Assembly: GCA_015234465.1 (NCBI GenBank)
Contig: JADGNA010000008.1
Coordinates: forward strand, 310,001 to 374,000
Length of the DNA stretch: 64,000 bases
Source: Salinibacterium sp.
GTDB taxonomy: Bacteria; Actinomycetota; Actinomycetes; Actinomycetales; Microbacteriaceae
Direction: 5' to 3'
In this document: piece by piece, positions 1 through 8,493 of the stretch
Layout of the letters: the number at the start of each line of letters is the position of its first letter
Numbering within the stretch: position 1 is the stretch's first letter
Position numbers and translations under genes: made by a program
Notes under the pieces: generated by a model
Database searches by the model: none
What the model was told of the DNA's origin: nothing
Seen by the model: only the letters and a program-made list of their open reading frames with translations

Positions 1-1
1 G

Positions 2-523
2 GCCGGCGTCATCCACCGCGTGCCCCTCGCCCACTGCGGGCTCGTCTACGAACTCACCCCCTACGGTCGGGAGCTCGAAGACGTCGTGCTCGCGCTGGGG
101 CGCTGGGGCTTCAAGGGCATGGGCGCGCCTGGAGCCGACGACGTCATCACGAGCGACTCCATGACGATGGCCTTCAGGACGGCCCACGACCCGGATGCCG
201 CGGCCGACCACCCCCCGACCACCTACCACGTCCACATTGGCGAGGTGGCACTCACCCTCCACACGGGGCCGGAGGGCCTGCGCATCGCCCCGCTCCCCGG
301 CAGCACCAGCACCCCCGTGCCCGCCGCCCACCGCGTCGACGGGGAAGCCGACCTGGTCTTCGCGGCCGGGCCGGGCATCCGCTCGCTCATCTCGAGCGAG
401 TTGGCGCCCGCCGACGCGCTTGCGGATGGCACCGTGCACGTGATCGATGGCGACCCCGCCCTGCTGGAGCGCTTCGCCGCGACCTTCCACCTGGAGCCCG
501 GCGCGCGGGAGGACGCAGCGTAA
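2..523 (+). CDS. HxlR-family transcriptional regulator, 5' partial
   Basis: The reading frame is open from the left edge, so the gene starts outside the window. The first visible residues (AGVIHRVPLAHCGLVYELTP) match the wing of an HxlR-type winged helix, followed by the usual YGRELEDVVLALGRWG helix. After the DNA-binding part there are about 120 residues with a mixed alpha/beta pattern like the SCP2-type C-terminal domain found in many actinobacterial HxlR proteins. The GTG at position 20 is only an internal codon. It should be a DNA-binding regulator, but its target cannot be read because the upstream side is missing. It ends one base before the stop codon of the opposite gene at 524. Confidence 0.75.
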   Translation, partial: AGVIHRVPLAHCGLVYELTPYGRELEDVVLALGRWGFKGMGAPGADDVITSDSMTMAFRTAHDPDAAADHPPTTYHVHIGEVALTLHTGPEGLRIAPLPGSTSTPVPAAHRVDGEADLVFAAGPGIRSLISSELAPADALADGTVHVIDGDPALLERFAATFHLEPGAREDAA

Positions 524-1291
524 CTAGGAGATGAACCCGAGCACGTCAGTGAGCTCGGGCACCCGCGAGATCGCGTCTCGAGCGACGAGGAAGCCGACGA
601 TCCCCACGATCCAGGAGGTCGTTTCGGCACCCTCGCGGGCCATCCATGCCGCTAGCCGCTGCAACAGCGGCTCGACCAATCGTCGGGCGAGGATGCGGGC
701 GGCCAGCAGCACGAGTGCCGGCACCACCATGACGGCGCAGTAGGCCGCGAGGGTCACTGCGCGAGTTCCGCCGTCGAGCTCCGAGCCGCTGATGAGGCCC
801 ACGGCCGCCAGGTACGGCAGCATCGTGGCGAGTTCCAGCACGGCCGCCGTGAGCGCGAGCGCCATGAGGCTGAGCAGGGAACCGCGCCCGCCCCCGTCAT
901 GCATGGCCCGGTCGCGCCAGCGGAGCAGACGCCCCGGCGTGGCGTCGGCGCCCTCGCCCGCGGCATCCGTCTTCTTGCGGCCAATGAAGAAGCTCCACAC
1001 CAGCAGCCCCGCCCCGATGACGAACTGCACACGGCCAGCCACTGGCCCCTCGAGGAACTCCGCGTCGGAGAGGAACGTGACCGCCCCCGCCGTCAGCAGC
1101 AGGCCCACGCCGAAGTAGAACACCGCGACGGTGGCGAGGAACACGAGCACCCGCGAGGCCCGCAGGCGGCCCGGCGCCAGCAAGAGCCAGATGGGGATGA
1201 GGAGGGTGCCGAAACTGAGGGAATCGACCAGCGCGAGGGCCAGGAGCGGCAGCGCAAGTTCAAGCGGGAGATCGAGGGGAAGGGAGAGCAT
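524..1291 (-). CDS. GAP/LysE-like six-helix membrane protein
   Basis: The product is 255 aa with about six hydrophobic segments: two near residues 8-42, two near 45-110, then a charged loop (RKKTDAAGEG...) and further helices. This layout matches the GAP (Sap, sulfolipid-addressing) family related to LysE exporters. The open frame continues upstream to 2542, but that part is antisense to the histidine kinase and has no family features. I chose the ATG at 1291 because the protein then begins directly with the first hydrophobic helix (MLSLPLDLPLELALPLLALA). It is divergent from the kinase gene at 1409. The transported substrate is unknown. Confidence 0.7.
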   Translation of the reverse strand: MLSLPLDLPLELALPLLALALVDSLSFGTLLIPIWLLLAPGRLRASRVLVFLATVAVFYFGVGLLLTAGAVTFLSDAEFLEGPVAGRVQFVIGAGLLVWSFFIGRKKTDAAGEGADATPGRLLRWRDRAMHDGGGRGSLLSLMALALTAAVLELATMLPYLAAVGLISGSELDGGTRAVTLAAYCAVMVVPALVLLAARILARRLVEPLLQRLAAWMAREGAETTSWIVGIVGFLVARDAISRVPELTDVLGFIS

Positions 1292-1408
1292 GCCACCAGC
1301 GTCGCGGGCGGCCGCCCGCGCGGGAATCGGCCACCCGGCCGAACCCGTCACAGCCGGGTACATCCTTCGGATGACCCCGGGAGGCACCGCGTGTGCTGAG
1401 ATTGCATC

Positions 1409-2602
1409 GTGGATGTTCGCGAGTGGTGGGGCCAGGACCGCACGCGCGCACTCGCCGAGACCTTGGGGGTCGCCGCGCTCGGACTGCTGCTGCTCTCGGT
1501 CGGACTCGTCAGGGCATGGGAACCCCTCGGAGACCACGCCTTCTCCCCGTGGTGGCACGTGCTGCCGCTCGCCGTCGCCTGCGGCGCGATCCTCATCGAG
1601 CGGCGACATCCGCTCATCGCCCTCGGCATCGGCCTCGTCGCCTTCGCCGTCGACGCCTACGCGGGCGGCAGCCTCGGCGTCATCATCGCGCTCGTCAACC
1701 TGCTCTACGCCGCCGCCCTCTACTCCGGCCCCGGCACCCCGCGCCGGCTGGGGATCGCGGCCGTGGCCGTCGTCATCGCCAGCACGGCGGGAACGTTCAT
1801 CGTCACGGGTGACCTGCAGCAGACCATCCTCATGGGCTTGCAGGTCTTCGCACTCCTCGGCACCCCGCTCTGGTGGGGCCTGTCGGTGCGCCAGCAGCGC
1901 GAACTCGCCGAGCTCGCCGCCGCGAGGGCCCGCGACATCCAGCGCCTCGCTGAACTGCGGGAGGCCGACGCCGTGCGCGGCGAACGCACCCGCATGGCCC
2001 ACGACCTGCACGATGCCCTTGCCGGCAACCTGTCGGCGATCGCCATCCACTCGGAGGCGGCCCTCACCGCCGACACCCCCGCGCGCGAGGCGCAGGCGCT
2101 GGGGGCGATCCGCTCCGCCAGCGTGGAGGCCCTCGAGGAGATGCGCTCCATGATCGACCTGCTTCGCGGCGAGGACGACACGCTCGTCTCCCCCGCCCGC
2201 CTCGCCGAGATCGCGGAACTCGTCGCGGGCGCGCGCTCCCGCGGCACCGAGGTGCACTACCGGGTCACGCCCGAGCCCATCCCGCGCCTCCCCGCCGCGG
2301 TCGACCACGCCGCCTACCGCATCGTGCAGGAGGCCCTCGGCAACGCGGCCCGGCACGCCATGGGCGCGAGCATCCGCATCGAGGTCGAGGTGCGGGCCGA
2401 GAAGGTCGACATCAGGGTCACCAACGCCCGCGGGAACGCCACAGCCGACGCCGCGGGCGGCGGGATGGGCACCACCACCATGCGCGAGCGGGCGGAAGCC
2501 CTCGGCGGCACCTTCAGCGCCGGCTGGACCCCCGACGACCACTGGCTCGTTCGCGCCACCATCCCACTCGCCACGAATCCCATCGCGAGCGTGACCACAT
2601 GA
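1409..2602 (+). CDS. Sensor histidine kinase (HisKA_3/NarX type)
   Basis: This 397-aa membrane kinase has four to five transmembrane helices in residues 20-150, a dimerisation helix with the phospho-acceptor His at about residue 199 (RMAHDLHDALAGNLSAIA), and an HATPase domain with N box (YRIVQEALGNAARHA) and G box (GGGMGTTTMRERAEALGG). These features define the HisKA_3 family that pairs with LuxR-type response regulators. The GTG start was chosen as the frame's first codon after the divergent gene. Its stop overlaps the start of the response regulator gene by four bases (ATGA), so the two are translationally coupled. The signal sensed is unknown; the N-terminal region has no recognisable ligand domain. 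Confidence 0.9.
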   Translation: MDVREWWGQDRTRALAETLGVAALGLLLLSVGLVRAWEPLGDHAFSPWWHVLPLAVACGAILIERRHPLIALGIGLVAFAVDAYAGGSLGVIIALVNLLYAAALYSGPGTPRRLGIAAVAVVIASTAGTFIVTGDLQQTILMGLQVFALLGTPLWWGLSVRQQRELAELAAARARDIQRLAELREADAVRGERTRMAHDLHDALAGNLSAIAIHSEAALTADTPAREAQALGAIRSASVEALEEMRSMIDLLRGEDDTLVSPARLAEIAELVAGARSRGTEVHYRVTPEPIPRLPAAVDHAAYRIVQEALGNAARHAMGASIRIEVEVRAEKVDIRVTNARGNATADAAGGGMGTTTMRERAEALGGTFSAGWTPDDHWLVRATIPLATNPIASVTT

Positions 2603-3255
2603 TCAGCGTGCTCCTCGCCGACGACCACGCCGCCATCCGCTCCGGCCTGCGGCTGCTCCTCCAGAACGCCGACGACATCACGGTTGTCGGCGAAGCGGGC
2701 GACGGCGCCACCGCCATCAGCAACGCGCGCGCCCTCCGCCCCGACGTCGTGCTCATGGACATCCGGATGCCGGGGGTCGACGGCATCGCCGCCACCCGCG
2801 CCATCCGTGGCGAAGGCCTCGCCGAGGTGCTCGTGCTCACGACCTTCGGCCACGACGACGTCGTCTTCGACGCACTCCGCGCGGGCGCCGCCGGGTTCCT
2901 GCTCAAGACCGTCGGCGGGCCCCAACTCATCGACGCCGTGCGACGGGTCGCCACAGGCGAAGGCGTGCTCGCCCCCGAAGTCACGCGCGGGCTGCTCGAC
3001 GCCTTCGCGCGCACGGCCGAGCCCGAGGCATCCGCGGCCCCCGCCTGGCTCGAGACCCTCACCGCCCGCGAGATCGACGTGCTGCGCGGCCTCGCACAGG
3101 GTCGCTCGAACGCCGAGATCGCCCGCGAACTCCACATCTCGACCGCGACCGCCAAGACCCACGTCTCCCGCGTGCTCGCCAAGCTCGACTGCAGCACCCG
3201 CATGCAGGCGGCGATCCTCGCGCGGGAGGCCGGGCTCGACACGCCCGCGACGTAG
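2599..3255 (+). CDS. LuxR/NarL-family response regulator
   Basis: The 218-aa product has a receiver domain with acidic residues D8 and D9 and phospho-acceptor D54 (VVLMDIRMPG), the conserved Thr in VLTTFG, and Lys in FLLKTVGG. A C-terminal LuxR helix-turn-helix follows (LTAREIDVLRGLAQGRSNAE through KTHVSRVLAKL). It should be activated by the kinase encoded just upstream, with which it shares a four-base overlap. The hrpA gene begins 12 bases after its stop and could be co-transcribed, although no functional link is known. Confidence 0.93.
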   Translation: MISVLLADDHAAIRSGLRLLLQNADDITVVGEAGDGATAISNARALRPDVVLMDIRMPGVDGIAATRAIRGEGLAEVLVLTTFGHDDVVFDALRAGAAGFLLKTVGGPQLIDAVRRVATGEGVLAPEVTRGLLDAFARTAEPEASAAPAWLETLTAREIDVLRGLAQGRSNAEIARELHISTATAKTHVSRVLAKLDCSTRMQAAILAREAGLDTPAT

Positions 3256-3267
3256 GATGGAGGGCTC

Positions 3268-6200
3268 ATGACTGCCGCCCTCCCCGTCACCGTCACGTAC
3301 CCGGAAGACCTCCCGGTCAGCCAGCGGCGCGACGACATCAGCGCGGCCATCCGCGACAACCAGGTCGTCATCGTGGCGGGCGCCACCGGCTCGGGCAAGA
3401 CGACGCAGCTGCCCAAGATGCTGCTCGAACTCGGCTACGAGTCGATCGGGCACACGCAGCCCCGCCGCATCGCCGCCCGCACGATCGCGGAACGCATCGC
3501 CGAGGAACTCGGGCAGGAGGTCGGCGAACTCGTCGGCTACCAGGTGCGCTTCACCGACCGCACCGCCAAGGGCACCCGCATCAAGCTGATGACCGACGGC
3601 ATCCTGCTCAACGAGATCCACCGCGACCGGATGCTCCGCAAGTACGACGCCATCATCATCGACGAGGCGCACGAGCGCAGCCTCACAATCGACTTCCTCC
3701 TCGGCTACCTCAAGCAGCTGCTGCCCAAGCGGCCCGAGCTCAAGGTCATCATCACCTCGGCGACGATCGATCCCGAGAGCTTCGCCGCACACTTCGCCGC
3801 CGAGTCAGGTGAACCCGCCCCGATAGTCGAGGTCAGCGGTCGCACCTACCCCGTCGAGATCCGCTACAGGCCGCTGGCCCCGGATGCCACGACCGATGAT
3901 CCCGATGAGCAGGAGAGCAGCGGCACGGGCGACGCAATCGACCTGTTCGACGGCATCAACGGCGCGATCGACGAGCTCGGGCGCGAGGGCAGCGGCGACA
4001 TCCTCGTCTTCCTGAGCGGCGAGAACGAGATCCGCGATGCGGAGGACGCGATCCGGTCGCGGAACCTGCCCGGCGTGGAGGTGCTGCCGCTGTACGGGCG
4101 GCTGAGTTCGGCCGACCAGCACAGGGTGTTCCAGAGGAGCTCGAGCCCGGGCATCCGTCGCCGCATCGTGCTCGCGACCAACGTCGCCGAGACCTCCCTG
4201 ACAGTGCCCGGCATCAAGTACGTGATCGACGCCGGAACCGCCCGCATCAGCCGCTACAGCACGCGGGCGAAGATCCAGCGACTGCCGATCGAGGCGATCT
4301 CGCAGGCCTCCGCGAACCAGCGCTCGGGGCGCTCCGGCCGCACCAGCAACGGCATCGCGATCCGCCTGTACTCGCAGGAGGACTTCGGGAAGCGGCCCGA
4401 GTTCACCGACCCGGAGATCCTGCGCACCAACCTTGCCGCGGTCATCCTGCAGATGATCTCGCTCGGGCTGGGCGCGATCGAGGACTTCCCCTTCCTGCAG
4501 CCGCCAGACTCCCGCGGCATCAAGGACGGACTCGACCTGCTGCGCGAGCTGGGGGCGGTCAAGGGCAACGCCGAGATCACGAAGGTCGGCCGGCAGCTCT
4601 CGCAGTTGCCGATCGACCCGCGCCTCGCCCGCATGGTCATCGAGTCGGGTCGCCACGGCGTGACGCGCGAGGTCATGGCGATCGTCGCCGGCCTGAGCAT
4701 CCAGGACCCGCGCGAGCGACCACTCGAGAAGCGCCCGCAGGCCGACCAGATGCACGCCCGCTTCGTCGACAAGACGAGCGACTTCCTCACCCTCCTGAAC
4801 CTCTGGAACTACCTCAAGGAGCAGGAGGAGGCCCTCAGCGGCAACCAGTTCCGTCGCCTGTGCAAGGCCGAGTACCTCAACTATCTGCGCGTGCGGGAAT
4901 GGGCGGATGTCTACCGACAGCTCACCCGCATGGCGAAGTCGCTGGGGCTCACGGTCGGCGAGCCGAGCAATGACGGCGTCGGCATCCACAAGTCGCTCAT
5001 GGCGGGGCTGCTGAGCCAGCTCGGCGTTCGCGACGACACCGTGGTGCCGGCATCCGGCAAGGCGCCGAAGGATCGCGATCGCCCGCGCAACAAGAAGGGC
5101 GAATACCTCGGGGCGCGGCAGGTGCGTTTCTCGGTGTTCCCTGGTTCCGCGCTCGCCAAGAAGCTCCCCGCAGAGCTCATGTCGGCCGAGCTCGTGGAGA
5201 CGAGTCGCCTCTTCGCCCGCATGAACGCCGCTGTCGACCTCGCCTGGGCCGAGCCGCTCGCGGGTGACCTCGTCAAGCGGCAATACGGGGAACCGCACTG
5301 GGAGAAGAAACAGGGCGCCGCGGTCGCCTACGAACGTGTCACCCTCTACGGCGTGCCGATCGTCGCGCGTCGCCGCGTGCAGTTCGCACGCATCGACCCC
5401 GTGCAGTCCCGCGAACTCTTCATCAGGCACGCCCTCATCGAGGGCGAATGGGATGTCACGCGGCTCGACAAGCGCCTGACCCAGTTCGATCGGGCCAACC
5501 GGGCCCTGCGAAAGCAGCTCGCCGAGGTCGAGGAACGCACCCGCCGCCGAGACATCCTGCTCGACGACGAGGCCGTCTTCGAGTTCTACGACCGCCACAT
5601 TCCCGCAGAGGTATGCACGCAGCGGGACTTCGAGGCGTGGTGGAAGCGCACCAGGGCGGAGCAGCCAGAACTCCTCACGATGACGCGTGAAGACCTGCTC
5701 GAGGAGTCCGACGCAGCGCCCGAATTGCTCGAGTCGGACTACCCGAAGTGGTGGCACCAGGGCGATCAACGTCTCAAACTCACCTACCGCTTCGAGCCCG
5801 GCGCCAAGGACGATGGCGTCACGGTGCACGTGCCGCTCGCCCTACTGGCCCGCCTCTCCCCCGCAGGCTTCGACTGGCAGGTGCCCGGCCTGCGCCCCGA
5901 CCTGGTCGCCGCCCTGATCAAGGCACTGCCGAAGGCGATCCGCCGCAACGTCGTGCCCGCGGGCGATTGGGCGCGCAAGCTCCTCACCGACCTCCCCGAA
6001 GAGCTTGACGTGACAGAGATGCCGCTCACGGAATATCTTGCCCGCGAGATCCAGCGCCGCACCTACACGCCCGTCGACGTCGAGGACTTCGAACTCGAAC
6101 GCGTGCCCGATCACCTGCTCGTGACCTTCGCGGTCATCGGCGAGCACGGCCGCGAACTCGCCCGATCGAAGAACCTCATCTCACTGCAGGCCAAGCTGCG

Positions 6201-7182
6201 CGACCGCGCGCGGGAGAGCGTCGCGAAGGCCCACGCGCGGGCGTCACAACCCGCGCCTCGTCCGGGTGCGGCCGCCGCGACATCCGCCCCGTCCATCGAA
6301 CGCGCGGGGCTCACCTCCTGGGACTTCGAGGAGCTGCCGCGCGTGCGCGACACCAAGCTCGCGGGCAACGTCGTGCGCGGCTACCCGGCGCTCGTCGACG
6401 AGGGCGGTTCGGTCGCCATCCGGCTCATGAGCACGCCCGCCGAGCAGCTGCGCGAGCACCGCCGTGGAGTGCGCCGGATGCTGCAGCTCGCGATCCCCGC
6501 GCCGACCGCCTATGTGCAGCAGCACCTGACGCCGGCCGAGATCCTCAGCCTCGGCGCGAGCCCCTACGCATCAACGAAGGAACTCTTCGCCGACGCCATG
6601 GCGGCGACCCTCGACGCGGTCATCGGACAGGCGACGGATGCTTCGGCCCTCCCCTGGGCCCGTGCCGAGTTCGAGGCGCTGCGCGACCGCGCCTCCTCCG
6701 GCATCGTCGACGGGCTGTTCACCACGGTCTCGCTCACGGCCCGCTCGCTCGCTTCGGCGCGCACCGCCGAGAAGGCCATCAAGTCCGCGACGAGCATGTC
6801 CCTCATCGCGCCGCTCGCCGACGCGCGCGAGCAGCTCGGCGCCCTCGTGCACCCCGGGTTTGTCGGAATCGCCGGGGCGGAGCGACTCCGTCGCATCCCG
6901 CTGTACCTCGACGGCATCACGCACCGGGTCGGCCGCCTCGCCGAGAACCTGGGCCGCGACCGAGTCTGGATGGCCGAGGTGCAGAAGGCCACTGACCTGT
7001 ATGTGAAGGCGGGCGGTGCGCTGCCCCTGACGCGCGACGTGGTCGACGACCCGGAACGCGCGCACCTCGTGCAGGTGCGCTGGATGCTCGAGGAACTGCG
7101 CATCAGCCTCTTCGCGCAACACCTCGGCACGGCGGGGCCCGTCTCGGTGCAGCGGGTGCAGAAGGCGCTCGCGTCACGCTGA
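3268..7182 (+). CDS. hrpA: ATP-dependent RNA helicase HrpA
   Basis: The 1304-aa protein is of the usual HrpA length. It carries helicase motifs I (GATGSGKTT near residue 37), II (IIDEAHERS), III (TSATIDPESF) and VI (QRSGRSGR), then the HA2/OB-fold region and the long DUF3418 C-terminal region typical of bacterial HrpA rather than HrpB. HrpA acts on RNA and helps resolve stalled ribosomes on mRNA in enteric bacteria; the actinobacterial role is inferred by homology. The ATG start lies a few bases after a purine-rich stretch (GGATGGAGGG). Large open frames on the opposite strand at 3805-5829 are compositional shadows. Confidence 0.95.
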   Translation: MTAALPVTVTYPEDLPVSQRRDDISAAIRDNQVVIVAGATGSGKTTQLPKMLLELGYESIGHTQPRRIAARTIAERIAEELGQEVGELVGYQVRFTDRTAKGTRIKLMTDGILLNEIHRDRMLRKYDAIIIDEAHERSLTIDFLLGYLKQLLPKRPELKVIITSATIDPESFAAHFAAESGEPAPIVEVSGRTYPVEIRYRPLAPDATTDDPDEQESSGTGDAIDLFDGINGAIDELGREGSGDILVFLSGENEIRDAEDAIRSRNLPGVEVLPLYGRLSSADQHRVFQRSSSPGIRRRIVLATNVAETSLTVPGIKYVIDAGTARISRYSTRAKIQRLPIEAISQASANQRSGRSGRTSNGIAIRLYSQEDFGKRPEFTDPEILRTNLAAVILQMISLGLGAIEDFPFLQPPDSRGIKDGLDLLRELGAVKGNAEITKVGRQLSQLPIDPRLARMVIESGRHGVTREVMAIVAGLSIQDPRERPLEKRPQADQMHARFVDKTSDFLTLLNLWNYLKEQEEALSGNQFRRLCKAEYLNYLRVREWADVYRQLTRMAKSLGLTVGEPSNDGVGIHKSLMAGLLSQLGVRDDTVVPASGKAPKDRDRPRNKKGEYLGARQVRFSVFPGSALAKKLPAELMSAELVETSRLFARMNAAVDLAWAEPLAGDLVKRQYGEPHWEKKQGAAVAYERVTLYGVPIVARRRVQFARIDPVQSRELFIRHALIEGEWDVTRLDKRLTQFDRANRALRKQLAEVEERTRRRDILLDDEAVFEFYDRHIPAEVCTQRDFEAWWKRTRAEQPELLTMTREDLLEESDAAPELLESDYPKWWHQGDQRLKLTYRFEPGAKDDGVTVHVPLALLARLSPAGFDWQVPGLRPDLVAALIKALPKAIRRNVVPAGDWARKLLTDLPEELDVTEMPLTEYLAREIQRRTYTPVDVEDFELERVPDHLLVTFAVIGEHGRELARSKNLISLQAKLRDRARESVAKAHARASQPAPRPGAAAATSAPSIERAGLTSWDFEELPRVRDTKLAGNVVRGYPALVDEGGSVAIRLMSTPAEQLREHRRGVRRMLQLAIPAPTAYVQQHLTPAEILSLGASPYASTKELFADAMAATLDAVIGQATDASALPWARAEFEALRDRASSGIVDGLFTTVSLTARSLASARTAEKAIKSATSMSLIAPLADAREQLGALVHPGFVGIAGAERLRRIPLYLDGITHRVGRLAENLGRDRVWMAEVQKATDLYVKAGGALPLTRDVVDDPERAHLVQVRWMLEELRISLFAQHLGTAGPVSVQRVQKALASR

Positions 7183-7202
7183 GCCACGGACACCCCGCCC
7201 CC

Positions 7203-7224
7203 TTGACACAAAACGTGATACAAT
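7203..7224 (+). promoter_or_regulatory. Candidate extended -10 promoter for carD
   Basis: An unusually AT-rich patch in the hrpA-carD gap contains TTGACA at 7203-7208 and TGaTACAAT at 7216-7224. The two hexamers are only 10 bp apart, so they cannot both serve as standard -35 and -10. The TG dinucleotide one base before TACAAT suggests an extended -10 promoter. Transcription from here would leave a leader of about 220 nt before the carD start at 7455. I see no ORF or convincing riboswitch fold in that leader (7232-7454). Confidence 0.4.
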
Positions 7225-7454
7225 AAGGGCAGCCACACCCGCGGAACCGACGCCAGGCACCCCTGCCAGCGTCACACCGCACACCTGCCCCGGCGCCGCT
7301 CTCGCACCTTGGCCGGTGCCGGTCGCGACGTATCGACGCCGCGGCAGGTACGACCACCGACGCAGCATTCGGGGTTCGCGCAGTTCTCGCGCCACGCGAT
7401 CCCAGTCGGACAACAGGTCAGGTGAGGACCTCGCGCGTACACGAGGGAGCAGGA

Positions 7455-7955
7455 ATGAAGTTCAGCAAGGGCCAGACCGTCGTCCACCCACACCACGGGC
7501 CGGCTGTAGTCAGCAGGATCACATCTCGCCGCGTGCAGCGGACTGCAGTGAAGTACTACGACCTCGAGGTCATCAAGTCGAACCTGCACGTCAGCATCCC
7601 CGTCGACCGTGCCGAGGAGATGCGACTGAGGCCCATCCTCACTCGCACGGAGATCGAGCAGGTACTCGACGTCCTACGTGCCCGCTCTGCACCGGAGGTC
7701 GATCAATGGTCGCGCCGAATCAAAGAGAACCGCGATCGCTTGAACAACGGTGACATCTTCGAGCACGCCGCCATCGCTCGCGACCTCGGCCGTCGCGACG
7801 AACGCAAGCGGCTCTCCTTCGCCGAGCGACAGATGCTCCGCGAAGCTCGCGAACCCATCGTCGTCGAGGTGGCGATCGCGCTCGGCATGAGCATCGAGGA
7901 AGCCGACGCGCTTCTCAAGCAGGCGGAGGTTTCGGGCGCGCTCATCGCGGCCTAG
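7455..7955 (+). CDS. CarD-family transcriptional regulator
   Basis: The 166-aa product begins with MKFSKGQTVVHPHHGPAVV, the signature of the CarD/CdnL/TRCF RNA-polymerase interaction domain, with KYYDLEV and LHVSIPVDRAEEMRLRPI following. The C-terminal half is helical (DRLNNGDIFEHAAIARDLGR), as in CarD proteins that contact promoter DNA at the -10 upstream edge. CarD stabilises the open complex, notably at rRNA promoters in mycobacteria. I chose the ATG at 7455 over the earlier in-frame ATG at 7422 because the family begins here and a ribosome-binding site (GAGGGAGCAGGA) directly precedes it. Confidence 0.9.
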   Translation: MKFSKGQTVVHPHHGPAVVSRITSRRVQRTAVKYYDLEVIKSNLHVSIPVDRAEEMRLRPILTRTEIEQVLDVLRARSAPEVDQWSRRIKENRDRLNNGDIFEHAAIARDLGRRDERKRLSFAERQMLREAREPIVVEVAIALGMSIEEADALLKQAEVSGALIAA

Positions 7956-7987
7956 CCTCAGAGGGCCGAGAGGGCGAGGATGGACGG

Positions 7988-8392
7988 ATGGATGACATCC
8001 TCGCCCTCATCGAGAACGCCCCCGAGACCCGCCAGAGGGATGCCCGCGCGCTGCTCGACCTGATGGCACGCGCCACCGGCGAGCAGCCGTACCTGTGGAA
8101 CTCCATCGTGAGCTTCGGCAGCTACCACTACATCTACGCGACGGGGCGCGAGGGCGACGCCCCCGCCGCCGGCTTCTCGCCGCGCAAGGCGGCCACCACC
8201 ATCTACCTCGCCGATGGCGTCGATGCCCACGCCGATGATCTCGCCCGCCTCGGACCGCATACGCTCGGCAAGGGATGCCTCTACCTCAAGGACCTCGCGA
8301 AGGTCGACCTCGACGTGCTCGAGCAGATCGTGCGCGACGCCTACCGTGCGGCAAGCACGCCGGGCTTCGCGCAGCACGGCGCCGGCCAGTAG
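7988..8392 (+). CDS. DUF1801 domain protein
   Basis: This 134-aa protein matches the DUF1801 (YdhG-like) family: an N-terminal helix pair (IENAPETRQRDARALLDLMA), then PYLWNSIVSFGSYHY, ATTIYL and a C-terminal LGKGCLYLKDLAKVDLDVLEQIV block. The family is small and soluble and is loosely related to the iron-chaperone frataxin fold in structure; no biochemical role is established. It sits alone between carD and the convergent nrdB gene, separated from the latter by a hairpin. Confidence 0.8.
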   Translation: MDDILALIENAPETRQRDARALLDLMARATGEQPYLWNSIVSFGSYHYIYATGREGDAPAAGFSPRKAATTIYLADGVDAHADDLARLGPHTLGKGCLYLKDLAKVDLDVLEQIVRDAYRAASTPGFAQHGAGQ

Positions 8393-8440
8393 CTCCCCGC
8401 CGCCGCATCCCCGACGCCGACGCTGGGGCATCCAACGCAG

Positions 8441-8470
8441 AAGGCGCGCCCCGTGCTCGGGACGCGCCTT
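8441..8470. terminator. Hairpin between DUF1801 gene and nrdB
   Basis: AAGGCGCG at 8441-8448 pairs with CGCGCCTT at 8463-8470, with further G-C pairs inside after one mismatch. The stem lies in the convergent gap between a plus-strand gene ending at 8392 and nrdB ending at 8494, and its AAGG/CCTT ends give short A and T runs on both strands. A bidirectional intrinsic terminator is the simplest reading. Confidence 0.55.
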
Positions 8471-8493
8471 CCTCGCGGGTAAGCGGGATTTGG

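Noticed and set aside
1292-2542. N-terminal extension of the GAP-family membrane protein
   Set aside because: The extension is antisense to the histidine kinase and lacks hydrophobic segments; the family starts at the ATG at 1291.
7203-7224. A standard TTGACA / TACAAT promoter
   Set aside because: The two hexamers are only 10 bp apart. An extended -10 reading is kept instead.
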